NCBI GenBank assembly: GCA_947475365.1
Contig: CANJOI010000002.1
Span: 1 to 57,392, forward strand
Direction of reading: 5' to 3'
Source of the DNA: Fidelibacterota bacterium
Lineage (GTDB): Bacteria; Pseudomonadota; Alphaproteobacteria; Rhodospirillales; Rhodospirillaceae
DNA length: 57,392 nt
The position numbers were made by a program, and so were the translations under genes. The notes beneath the pieces were generated by a model. That model ran no database searches, was not told the origin of the DNA, and saw nothing but the letters and a program-made list of their open reading frames with translations. Of the stretch, positions 47,488 through 56,053 are shown one piece after another (within the stretch, counting starts at the first letter, position 1; every line of letters begins with the position of its first letter).

Positions 47488-48930
47488 ATGCCGCTCACCG
47501 CCAGCCTGCGGCAGGTGATGACCCGCCTCAACGAAGGCGTGGGCGGTGTGGTGCTGGTTACCGACGACGATGGCGTCCTGCGCGGCGTGGTCACCGATGG
47601 CGACATCCGCCGCGCGATCATCGGTGGTGCGGCCTTCGAGGCCGCCGCCCACACGTTCATGAGCCGCGCCTTCACGGCGGGGCGCGCCCACGCCGAGGCC
47701 ATCGACAACCTCGGCCTGCTGAGCGCGCGGGTGCGTCACCTGCCGATCCTCGACGCCCATGGGCGCCCGGTAGACCTGCTCACCTGGGCGGACCTCTGGC
47801 GGATGCCGCTGGTGCAGCCGTCCCTGGGCGGCAATGAGTCCAAATACGTCAACGACTGCCTCGCGACCGGGTGGATCTCGTCGCAAGGCGCTTATATCGA
47901 CCGCTTCCAGTCGGCCTTCGCGGCCTACATGGGAGGCGGGCAAGCGCTGTGCTGCTCGTCCGGCACGACCGCGCTGCATCTGGCCTTGGCCGCCCTCGGC
48001 ATCGGACCCGGCGACGAAGTGATCGTGCCGGACTTTACCTTTGGCGCCACGGCCAATGTCGTGATCCACGCCGGCGCCACGCCCGTGTTCGTGGATGTGG
48101 ATCCCGTTACCTGGACCCTGAGTCCGGCCGCCGCCGCCACCGCCGTGACGCCGCGCACCAAGGCGATCATTCCGGTGCACCTGTACGGCCATCCTTGCGA
48201 CATGGACCCGCTGCTGGCGCTGGCCCGGGAGCACAACCTCAAGATCATCGAGGACTGTGCCGAGGCGTTGGGTGCGGAATACCAGGGCCGCCGCGTCGGC
48301 ACCATCGGTGACGTGGGCTGCTTCAGTTTCTTCGCCAACAAGATCATCACCACCGGCGAAGGCGGCATGGTCATCACGACCAACAAGGACCTCGCCATCC
48401 TCATGGCGCGCCTGCGCGACCACGGTATGGCCAAGGACCGGCGCTACTGGCATCTGGAAGCCGGGTTCAACTACCGCATGACCAATTTGCAGGCAGCCCT
48501 CGGCCTCGCCCAGATGGAAGTGGTGGAGAAATTCCTGAAGCGCCGCGCCGACCTGGTGGCGCGCTACGACAAGGCGCTTACCGGCATCAACGGCCTCACG
48601 CTGCCCCCGCGCGCGGCCTGGGCCAAGAACGTACACTGGCTGTACACCATCGCCGTGGACCCCGCGGTCCTGGGCCTCACGCGCGATCAACTTGCGCAGA
48701 AACTGATGGAACGCGGCATCGAGACGCGGCCAGTGTTCTTCCCGCTGCATCCGCAGCCGGCCTATGCGCGCGCCATCGCGCATCCCTGCCCGGTCACGGA
48801 GGATCTCGCCGCGCGCGGCTTAAGCTTGCCCACGGGCAACGATATGACGGTGGAAGACGCGGGCAAGGTCTGCGAAGCCATGACCTCGGTCCTGCGCACC
48901 CATCTGGTCTTTCAGGTGCGCAGCGCCTGA
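47488..48930 (+). CDS. CBS-domain pair fused to DegT/DnrJ/EryC1-type PLP aminotransferase
   Basis: CBS: LRQVMTRLNEGVGGVVLVTDDDGVLRGVVTDGDIRRAI…RHLPILDAHGRPVDLLTWADL; aminotransferase: CCSSGTTALHLALAALGIGPGDEVIVPDFTF…FFANKIITTGEGGM. Frame opens at TTG 47422. Confidence 0.9.
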   Translation: MPLTASLRQVMTRLNEGVGGVVLVTDDDGVLRGVVTDGDIRRAIIGGAAFEAAAHTFMSRAFTAGRAHAEAIDNLGLLSARVRHLPILDAHGRPVDLLTWADLWRMPLVQPSLGGNESKYVNDCLATGWISSQGAYIDRFQSAFAAYMGGGQALCCSSGTTALHLALAALGIGPGDEVIVPDFTFGATANVVIHAGATPVFVDVDPVTWTLSPAAAATAVTPRTKAIIPVHLYGHPCDMDPLLALAREHNLKIIEDCAEALGAEYQGRRVGTIGDVGCFSFFANKIITTGEGGMVITTNKDLAILMARLRDHGMAKDRRYWHLEAGFNYRMTNLQAALGLAQMEVVEKFLKRRADLVARYDKALTGINGLTLPPRAAWAKNVHWLYTIAVDPAVLGLTRDQLAQKLMERGIETRPVFFPLHPQPAYARAIAHPCPVTEDLAARGLSLPTGNDMTVEDAGKVCEAMTSVLRTHLVFQVRSA

Positions 48931-48948
48931 TCTGAATAAGGACAAGCC

Positions 48949-49908
48949 ATGGCGACTTTCTCCCGCGACCATATCCGCTCCCGGCTGGAAGGCCCGGTGT
49001 TCCCGATCCCGACGCCGTTCACGCAAGACGGCGCGGCGGTAGACCACGATGCGCTGGCAAAGTACGTGGACTTCCTGGCGGGCGCCGGTGTGGTGGCGCT
49101 CATGTCCACGGTCGGCACCAGCCGCTTCAATCTTTTGTCCTTCGACGAGATGAAGGCGGTCAACGCCACCATCGCCAAAGCCGCCAAGGGCCGCTGCATC
49201 GTCATCCTCGCCGGTCCCATGACCGGCGGCACCGACCTGCACGTTGAATTCGCCCGCCATGCCGAAAAATCCGGCGCTGACGCCTTTATCGCCTTCATGC
49301 CAGAGCGCTATTACGGCCAGGATGCGGTGGTGGAGTTCTTCAAGACCGTGTCCGAGAGCACCGGCATCGCCACCATGATCCACGAAATGCCCATGCGCAG
49401 CGGCTACGGCGGCCAGGTGCAATACGCGCTCGACCTCCTGGACCGGCTCACCGACATGCCCGGCGTGGTCGGCATGAAGGAAGAATGCATGGACGGCGGC
49501 TACGCCTACCTGTTGCACAGGCGCCTGGCCGGCAAATGCGGCATCATCGGCGCGGGCTCGAAGCGCCTGTATATGCGCGACTTCCATGCCGGCGCCAAAG
49601 CCTACCTGGTCGGTCTCGGCAACTTCTTCCCGCAGGTGGCCAAGGACTTTCACGCCGCCATGAAGGCGCATGATATCGACCGCGCCCACGCCATCGCGCG
49701 CGCTTATGAAGATCCGTTCTTCGACGTGGCGGTCGGCCTCGGCTGGCATGTGGCGTTGAAGGAGACCATGCACCTCCTGGGTGTGATGCCGCCGTTCGAG
49801 CGCGCGCCGCTGCCCCGCCTCAACGCGGAGCAACAAGGCAAGCTGATCGCCTGTATCGACAAGCTCGGCTGGCGCGGCCGTGCGCCCACCCACGCCGCGA
49901 TGATCTGA
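48949..49908 (+). CDS. DapA/N-acetylneuraminate lyase-family aldolase, atypical active site
   Basis: FPIPTPFTQDGAAVDHDALAKYVDFLAGAGVVALM; Schiff-base lysine VVGMKEE; otherwise divergent motifs. Confidence 0.82.
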   Translation: MATFSRDHIRSRLEGPVFPIPTPFTQDGAAVDHDALAKYVDFLAGAGVVALMSTVGTSRFNLLSFDEMKAVNATIAKAAKGRCIVILAGPMTGGTDLHVEFARHAEKSGADAFIAFMPERYYGQDAVVEFFKTVSESTGIATMIHEMPMRSGYGGQVQYALDLLDRLTDMPGVVGMKEECMDGGYAYLLHRRLAGKCGIIGAGSKRLYMRDFHAGAKAYLVGLGNFFPQVAKDFHAAMKAHDIDRAHAIARAYEDPFFDVAVGLGWHVALKETMHLLGVMPPFERAPLPRLNAEQQGKLIACIDKLGWRGRAPTHAAMI

Positions 49909-49909
49909 C

Positions 49910-50623
49910 GTGGCCGACCCCAAACGCACATTGATCGTGGTTCCCGCGCGCGGCGGATCGAAGCGCCTGCCGCGCAAGAACGTGCTGCCGCTGGGCGGCA
50001 AGCCGCTGATCCTGCATGCGGTCGATGTCGGCCTTGCCACCGGCGCCCAGGTGCTGGTGTCCACTGACGACCCCGAAATCAAGACCGTGGCGGCGACCCG
50101 TCCCGGCGTGACCGTGGATGACCGCAAAGTCGAACTCGCCACCGATACCGTGAAGGTGGTGGACGTGATGCGCGAGTTGGTGGACCGGCCGGAAATCCAG
50201 AAGCAGTTCGATATCATCGGCATGCTGCTGCCCACCTGCCCGTTCCGTACACCGGACCAAGTGCGCGCCGGAATCGCCGCGCTTGACGCCGATGTGGACG
50301 CCGCCATCGCCTTCACCAGTTATGAGTTTCCGCCCACCATGGCGGTAACCTTCGACGACAAGGGCCTGATGAATCCGCTCTACACCCCGTCGCCGCTCAT
50401 CACCGGCAACACCCGCACCCAGGACCAAACTCCCGCTTTCCGGCCCAACGGCGCGTTCTTTTTTTCCTGGATCGACTCTTTCCGCCGCCTGCGTAGTTTT
50501 TACGCCGGGCGCGTCCGGGGCGTGACCATGCCCCGGATCAACTCAGTCGATATCGATGATGGCGATGACTTTGCCTACGCCCAATACCTCATCGACCGCG
50601 GACAGATTTCGGTGACCCCATGA
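49910..50623 (+). CDS. CMP-nonulosonate cytidylyltransferase-like (NeuA family)
   Basis: LIVVPARGGSKRLPRKNVLPLGGKPLILHAVDV; STDDPEI; LLPTCPFRTPDQV; FRPNGAFFF. Confidence 0.85.
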   Translation: MADPKRTLIVVPARGGSKRLPRKNVLPLGGKPLILHAVDVGLATGAQVLVSTDDPEIKTVAATRPGVTVDDRKVELATDTVKVVDVMRELVDRPEIQKQFDIIGMLLPTCPFRTPDQVRAGIAALDADVDAAIAFTSYEFPPTMAVTFDDKGLMNPLYTPSPLITGNTRTQDQTPAFRPNGAFFFSWIDSFRRLRSFYAGRVRGVTMPRINSVDIDDGDDFAYAQYLIDRGQISVTP

Positions 50624-51672
50624 CCACCCTTGCACAAGACGTCACTATTCGCGGCAAACGGGTCAGCGACGCCGATCCGGTGTTCATCGTCGGCGAAATC
50701 GCCTGCGGCCATCAGGGCGACGTGGGCCAGTGCAAGGCGCTGATCGACGCGGTGGCCGCCGCCGGCGCCGACGCCGTGCAGCTCGAATTCTTTTACCCGC
50801 CCGCCAATATGGTGGGCTCGCTGGAATTCTACAAAATCGTCGAGGACCTGGCCTTCACCAAGGACCAGTGGCAGGACCTGATGAATCATGCCCGCCGTCA
50901 TGACATCGCGGTGTCGGCGGTCGATTACGACGACGTCAGCGCGGATTGGGCGCTGGAGATGAAGCCCGATATGCTGAAGCTCAACTCGTCGGATATTTCC
51001 AACCCCGACTTGATCGTCGCCGCCGCCAAGTCCGGACTGCCGTTCACCGTCGGCACCGGCGCCTCGACCTTGCAGGAGATCCAGGGCGCGGTAGCCCTAT
51101 CGCTGAAACACGGCGGCTCGCGCATGATCCTGCAGCACGGCGTGCAGAACTTCCCGACCCCGTCGGACCAAGCCCATATCCGCCGCATCGCCCTGCTCAA
51201 GGAGGCGGTGGGCGGCCTGATCATGTACGCCGATCACACCGACGCCAGCCTGCCTCTGGCCCGTCACCTCGACCTCACGGCACTCGGCATGGGCGCCTGT
51301 ATGGTGGAAAAGCATGTGGTGCTGTCGCGCGCCGCCAAAGGGGTCGACTGGCAGGCCGCGCTCGAACCGGCGGAGTTCAAGGAGTATGTGGCGACCATGC
51401 GCGCGGGCTCGCGCGCGTTGGGCCCCGCCTATCTGCCGCCGCCGTCGGAAGGCGACGAACGCTACCGCCGCTTCCAGAAAAAAAGCATCGTCGCCGCCCG
51501 CGACATTCCTGCCGGCGCGAAACTCACGCGGGCTGATGTCTCGTTCCTGCGCGCTCAAGGCAAGGAAGCCGGGCTGTCGCCCATGAAATTCGCCGTACTT
51601 GAGGGCCGGGCCACAACCCGCGCCATCGCCAAGTGGGAACAGATCACCCTCGCCGACCTGAGTGGGACCTGA
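50620..51672 (+). CDS. Divergent NeuB-family synthase with C-terminal SAF-like domain
   Basis: FIVGEIACGHQGDVGQCKALIDAVAAAGADAVQLEFF; LKLNSSD; QNFPTP; ADHT; MVEKHVVLSR; KKSIVAARDIPAGAKLTRADV. Confidence 0.82.
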   Translation: MTTLAQDVTIRGKRVSDADPVFIVGEIACGHQGDVGQCKALIDAVAAAGADAVQLEFFYPPANMVGSLEFYKIVEDLAFTKDQWQDLMNHARRHDIAVSAVDYDDVSADWALEMKPDMLKLNSSDISNPDLIVAAAKSGLPFTVGTGASTLQEIQGAVALSLKHGGSRMILQHGVQNFPTPSDQAHIRRIALLKEAVGGLIMYADHTDASLPLARHLDLTALGMGACMVEKHVVLSRAAKGVDWQAALEPAEFKEYVATMRAGSRALGPAYLPPPSEGDERYRRFQKKSIVAARDIPAGAKLTRADVSFLRAQGKEAGLSPMKFAVLEGRATTRAIAKWEQITLADLSGT

Positions 51673-51679
51673 CGCGCCC

Positions 51680-53173
51680 ATGCAGGCCGAGGCCATCGCC
51701 CTTATCAACGCGATCGAGCAGGCCTGCGACACCCGCGCGTTAAGCTATGGCGGCGTAGGGTATTGGCCGCTCGTACGCCTGAGACTGTGGACCACGCTGA
51801 TCCAGCGCATGGTCACGGGCAAGAAGGCCGCCGACGCGGACACGGTGAGCAACACGGGCCCCGCCTTCGCCGCAACCGGCGCCGCGGCCGAACCTGTGGG
51901 TCCGGCCGCACTTGGCCTGTTGCGGGCCGCCGGCAGCGGCGCCACGCTTCCGGCCCGTGCCGACCTCCTGTTTTTCGCGCGGCCCGAGGAACACTCCGAC
52001 AAGACCGCATCGGGCATGTTCGCCAAGGTTCTCGACAGCGTCATCGAGCGCGTGCCGGGGCCTTCCGCCAAGCTGGAATTGTCCGATCCGCGCACCATCG
52101 GCTTCTCCCGCGCGCGGCCCAGCCTGTTCATCGATCTAGGCCAGGCGGGCGCGGGGCTTTCCTTCGATCCGCCAAGCATGCTGACCGGGTTCACGGAGCT
52201 GAAAGCCGCCGCCGACAAGGTCGCGGATGTCACGCTCGACCAGGCTCAGCTCGCGACCGATATGGGCAAAATCCTGTATTTCGCCCGCATCTTCGAAAAG
52301 CTGCTGCGCGCTCTGGGTCCCAAGGCGCTGGTGCTTTCGGTTTACTATCACTTGGTCGGCATGGCCTGGATGCTCGCCTGCCGCCGGGCCGGCGTGACCT
52401 CGGTCGATCTCCAGCACGGCCGGCTTGGGCCGCATCATGGGCTTTATACCGATCTGATCGCGGCGCCCGAGACGGGCTACGACCTGATGCCCGACCGTGT
52501 GTGGTGCTGGGGTTCCCGCACCGTGGACGACATCGCGCGGCATATGAATCCGGCTTGCACCCGCCATCGCGGTTTTGCCGGCGGTAACGCCTGGCTTTAT
52601 AAATGGCGCTATGGCGATGCTTCCGCCTTCGCCCCCCCCGCGCTCGCGGAATTCACCGCGCGCCTGCGGGGCTCCCGTGTGATCCTGGTAAGCCTGCAGC
52701 CGCTGGACACGCCGGCTCCGCCGGCCCTGCTGGAGGCCATGCGCAGGGCACCGCCCGATTGGTTCTGGCTGCTCCGCCTGCACCCCTTGCGCCGCCATAC
52801 GGCGCCGGAGATCGCCGCCCTGCTGGCGCGCGCCGGCGTGACCCGCTTCGAGATGGACGCCGCCACGACTTTTCCGCTGTTCACCCTGCTTCGCCTCGCC
52901 GACCACCATGTCACCGCCTTCTCCTCCGTGGTGGTGGAGGCGGCAGCCTTCGACCTTCGCACCAGCCTCACGGCGCCCGAAGGTGAAACCATCTTCGCGC
53001 CCGAGGTTGCACGCGGCGTTTGCCGCTATACTCCGACCGGGGATGCATTGCTCGCCCACATTGGCGAGGTATTATCCGGGGAGCGCGCCCCGCTCGCGAG
53101 CGACTTCATCGATATGCGCGAAGGGATCGTCGATCGCGCCCTGACCTCGATAACGGACTCCACCGCGTCATGA
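51680..53173 (+). CDS. Uncharacterised protein, candidate glycosyltransferase
   Basis: VTSVDLQHGRLGPHHGLYTDL (QHG motif), WLLRLHPLRRHTAPEI, ADHHVTAFSSVVVEAAAFDLRTSLT; ATGA-coupled to NeuB-like gene. Confidence 0.55.
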   Translation: MQAEAIALINAIEQACDTRALSYGGVGYWPLVRLRLWTTLIQRMVTGKKAADADTVSNTGPAFAATGAAAEPVGPAALGLLRAAGSGATLPARADLLFFARPEEHSDKTASGMFAKVLDSVIERVPGPSAKLELSDPRTIGFSRARPSLFIDLGQAGAGLSFDPPSMLTGFTELKAAADKVADVTLDQAQLATDMGKILYFARIFEKLLRALGPKALVLSVYYHLVGMAWMLACRRAGVTSVDLQHGRLGPHHGLYTDLIAAPETGYDLMPDRVWCWGSRTVDDIARHMNPACTRHRGFAGGNAWLYKWRYGDASAFAPPALAEFTARLRGSRVILVSLQPLDTPAPPALLEAMRRAPPDWFWLLRLHPLRRHTAPEIAALLARAGVTRFEMDAATTFPLFTLLRLADHHVTAFSSVVVEAAAFDLRTSLTAPEGETIFAPEVARGVCRYTPTGDALLAHIGEVLSGERAPLASDFIDMREGIVDRALTSITDSTAS

Positions 53174-54225
53174 GCACCCCCCTCCAGATCGGCGCCCGCG
53201 CCGTCGGCCCCGGGCACCCGGCGTTCGTCATCGCCGAGGCCGGCGTGAACCATAACGGGTCGGTGGACCTGGCCCTGAAACTGGTGGAGGCCGCGCGCGC
53301 CTCCAAGGTGGACTGCATCAAGTTCCAAACCTACAAGGCCGAGCGCGTCGTCACGGCTGATGCGCCCAAAGCCTCATATCAGCTTGAGGTCACGGACCCC
53401 AAAGAGTCGCAGATCGCGATGCTCAAGGCTCTGGAGCTTGACCAAAGCGCCTATCCCGGCTTGATGGCGGCTTGCGCCAAGCTGGGGCTCGCGTTCATGT
53501 CGACCCCTTACAACGAGGAAGATATCGACTTCCTCGTGAAGCTGGGCACGCCCGCGTTGAAACTCGCTTCGATCCATGCCGTCGAGCCTTCCATCCTGCG
53601 CGCGGCGGCGGCGCCCGGCCTGCCCGTGATTCTCTCCACCGGCATGTGCACCATGGACGAGGTCAAGCGCGCGGTTGAGGTGTTCCACGGCGCCGGCAAC
53701 AAGCAGCTCATCCTGCTCCAGTGCACCACCAACTACCCATCCGCCACGGCAGACGCCAACCTCAGGGCCATGCTCACCATGGGCGAACAGCTCGGCGTGA
53801 TGATGGGCTACTCGGACCACACCCAGAGCGACAGCGCCTGTATCGCGGCCATCGCGCTGGGCGCCCATGTAATCGAAAAGCATTTCACGCTCGACAAGAC
53901 CATGCCCGGCCCGGACCAGCCGACGTCCCTGGAGCCGCGGGAGATGGCGCGGCTGATGGTCGCCATCCGCGAAACCGAGTCGGCCCTCGGCAGCGGCGTG
54001 AAAACACCACCGCCCAGTGAAGCGCGCAACATCCCCGGCATGCGCCGCGGCATCGTCGCGCGCCGCGCCATCAAGAAGGGCGCGCGTATTACCGGGGAAG
54101 ATTTAATCCTCAAACGCCCGCTGTCGGAGATCGCACCGGCCGAGTGGGACAAAGTGGTGGGGCGCACCGCCGCGCGCGACATCGTTGAAGGTACTGCACT
54201 GGCGTACGCGGACCTTACCTCATGA
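53170..54225 (+). CDS. Canonical NeuB-family nonulosonate synthase with SAF domain
   Basis: FVIAEAGVNHNGSVDLALKLVEAARASKVDCIKFQTYKAE; STPYNEEDIDFL; LLQCTTNYPS; GYSDHTQS; VIEKHFTLDKTMPGPDQ. Confidence 0.93.
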   Translation: MSTPLQIGARAVGPGHPAFVIAEAGVNHNGSVDLALKLVEAARASKVDCIKFQTYKAERVVTADAPKASYQLEVTDPKESQIAMLKALELDQSAYPGLMAACAKLGLAFMSTPYNEEDIDFLVKLGTPALKLASIHAVEPSILRAAAAPGLPVILSTGMCTMDEVKRAVEVFHGAGNKQLILLQCTTNYPSATADANLRAMLTMGEQLGVMMGYSDHTQSDSACIAAIALGAHVIEKHFTLDKTMPGPDQPTSLEPREMARLMVAIRETESALGSGVKTPPPSEARNIPGMRRGIVARRAIKKGARITGEDLILKRPLSEIAPAEWDKVVGRTAARDIVEGTALAYADLTS

Positions 54226-55100
54226 CGCTTTACGTTTCCTCCGGGGCGTTCCAGTCGCGCACCATCGCCGCCGTGGTGGACGACGCGCTGCGCCTGGGTG
54301 TGACCCATGTGGAGCTCAGCTCAGGCCTCGCCCACGCGCCAGCACTGGAACAGGACATCCGGCGCGGCATGGACCTGGGGCTCACCTTTCTGGTGCACAA
54401 CTATTTCCCGGCGCCCGCCGATCCCATGGTGCTCAATCTGACTGCGGCCGATCCCGCTGACCTCGCTTGGAGCATCGCCCACTGCAAACGCGCCATCGAC
54501 CTTTCCGGGGTCGTGGGCGGCGCTTTCTACAGCTTGCACAGCGGTTATGTGGCCGCCCTCAAGGCCCACCAGCTCGGCAAGCCCGACGAACAGGCCGAGG
54601 CCTTCAAGCATGCCGCCATCGACCGTGACGCCGCATATGCCCTCATGATCCGCTCGGTACGCGAAGTGGCCGACTATGCGGCGGCCAAAGGCAAATCGCT
54701 GCTGCTCGAAAACAACGTCATCTCCCCGGTGTACCTCGCCAAGGCGCCCGCCAACCCCCTCCTCATGACCGACGCCCAGGAGATCGTGCGATTCATGAAA
54801 GAGGTCGACCGGCCCAACGTCGGCTTCTTGATAGACACCGGTCATACCAAAGTCTCCGGCACCGCCCTGGGCTATGACCCGCATGCCTTCATGGACGCCG
54901 TGGCGCCTTACGTGCGCGCCCTCCATTTAAGCGACAATGACGGACGCGAGGACCAGAACCTGCCATTCGACGAGAAGGCCTGGTTCTATTCACGGCTCAA
55001 AGAGTTCCGCCACGTACCCTGGGTGTTGGAAGCCTATAAGCTGGATGACACCACCATGAAACAGCAGGTCGCGATGCTCGCCGCCTGCAAAGCCGCGTAA
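54222..55100 (+). CDS. TIM-barrel sugar isomerase/epimerase-like (AP endonuclease 2 superfamily)
   Basis: VTHVELSSGLAH; LLLENNVIS; NVGFLIDTGHTKVSGTALGYDPHAFMDAVAPYVRALHLSDNDGREDQNLPF. Confidence 0.8.
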   Translation: MTLYVSSGAFQSRTIAAVVDDALRLGVTHVELSSGLAHAPALEQDIRRGMDLGLTFLVHNYFPAPADPMVLNLTAADPADLAWSIAHCKRAIDLSGVVGGAFYSLHSGYVAALKAHQLGKPDEQAEAFKHAAIDRDAAYALMIRSVREVADYAAAKGKSLLLENNVISPVYLAKAPANPLLMTDAQEIVRFMKEVDRPNVGFLIDTGHTKVSGTALGYDPHAFMDAVAPYVRALHLSDNDGREDQNLPFDEKAWFYSRLKEFRHVPWVLEAYKLDDTTMKQQVAMLAACKAA

Positions 55101-55111
55101 GGATATCTGCG

Positions 55112-56053
55112 ATGGGCGACACCTCTCCCCTGCCGGTGCTGAACTGGCTTGAAGGCCGCCACGACGTCTACACCCGTGCCGGTGCGGCTGATCTGCAAAG
55201 CAGCATCCACCGCAACCTGATGGCTACGTTTAAAGACGAGGCGTCGGCGGCCGCCTATCTCGCCACCGACCGCTCCCACTGGCGCCAGCAGGCGATCATC
55301 AAGGCGCAGTTCGTCATGGGCCGCACCTATACCGGCACTATTCTCGAAATCGGCGCCGGCACTGGCTGGGCCTCCAGCCTGCTCTCGACCCTGACGCAGG
55401 TCGACCGGGTCTATTGTTCGGACTACGACGCGGTGGCTGTGGAAACGCTGATGCCGCAGGTGCAGAAATCGTTGAACGCAAATGCCGGCAAGATTCAGCG
55501 CGTGTTCGGCTCGTTCAACAGCATCCCCATGGAGAACGAGGTTGATACCGTCATTTCCATCGGCGCCCTGCATCATTCCGAGAATTTGTTCGTCACGTTC
55601 TCGGAGTGCTTCAAGGCCTTGAAGCCGGGCGGTTGGCTGGTGGCGAGCGAGCCCACCTATCCGGATTCCGAAAATAACCGCAAGATCGAGGCGCGCTACA
55701 AGAAGGAAGATGCCGCTTCCATGAAGAAATACGGCAAGGTCACGAAGCACGAAGACAACTCTGACCACTATTATCGCCTCAGCGAGTTCATCGCCGCGGC
55801 CTATAGCGCGAAGTTCGACGTGCATCCCTTCGTGTTCGATCTCGCCGGCAGCCGCCAGGCCGACGACAAAGTGCTCCAGGACCGTAAGACCGGGACTGGG
55901 TTCTTCCCCAACGTTCTTTATCCGTATTTCGCCAAGAACCCGGCCAATCCGATGTTCGACGTCCTGCTGCTGGCGCTGCAGAAACCCCTCGACGGCGGTT
56001 GCGATCTCAATCACGTGCTTTCCGGAAGCGGGCGCACCTGGACAGGTGCGTAA
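55112..56053 (+). CDS. SAM-dependent methyltransferase
   Basis: GTILEIGAGTGWASSLLSTLTQVDRVYCSDYD…GALHHSENLFVTFSECFKALKPGGWLVASEP. Confidence 0.85.
   Translation: MGDTSPLPVLNWLEGRHDVYTRAGAADLQSSIHRNLMATFKDEASAAAYLATDRSHWRQQAIIKAQFVMGRTYTGTILEIGAGTGWASSLLSTLTQVDRVYCSDYDAVAVETLMPQVQKSLNANAGKIQRVFGSFNSIPMENEVDTVISIGALHHSENLFVTFSECFKALKPGGWLVASEPTYPDSENNRKIEARYKKEDAASMKKYGKVTKHEDNSDHYYRLSEFIAAAYSAKFDVHPFVFDLAGSRQADDKVLQDRKTGTGFFPNVLYPYFAKNPANPMFDVLLLALQKPLDGGCDLNHVLSGSGRTWTGA

Noticed and set aside
47449-48783. 444-aa minus-strand ORF opposite the CBS-aminotransferase
   Set aside because: The sense frame has clear catalytic motifs; the antisense frame is His/Gln/Arg-rich
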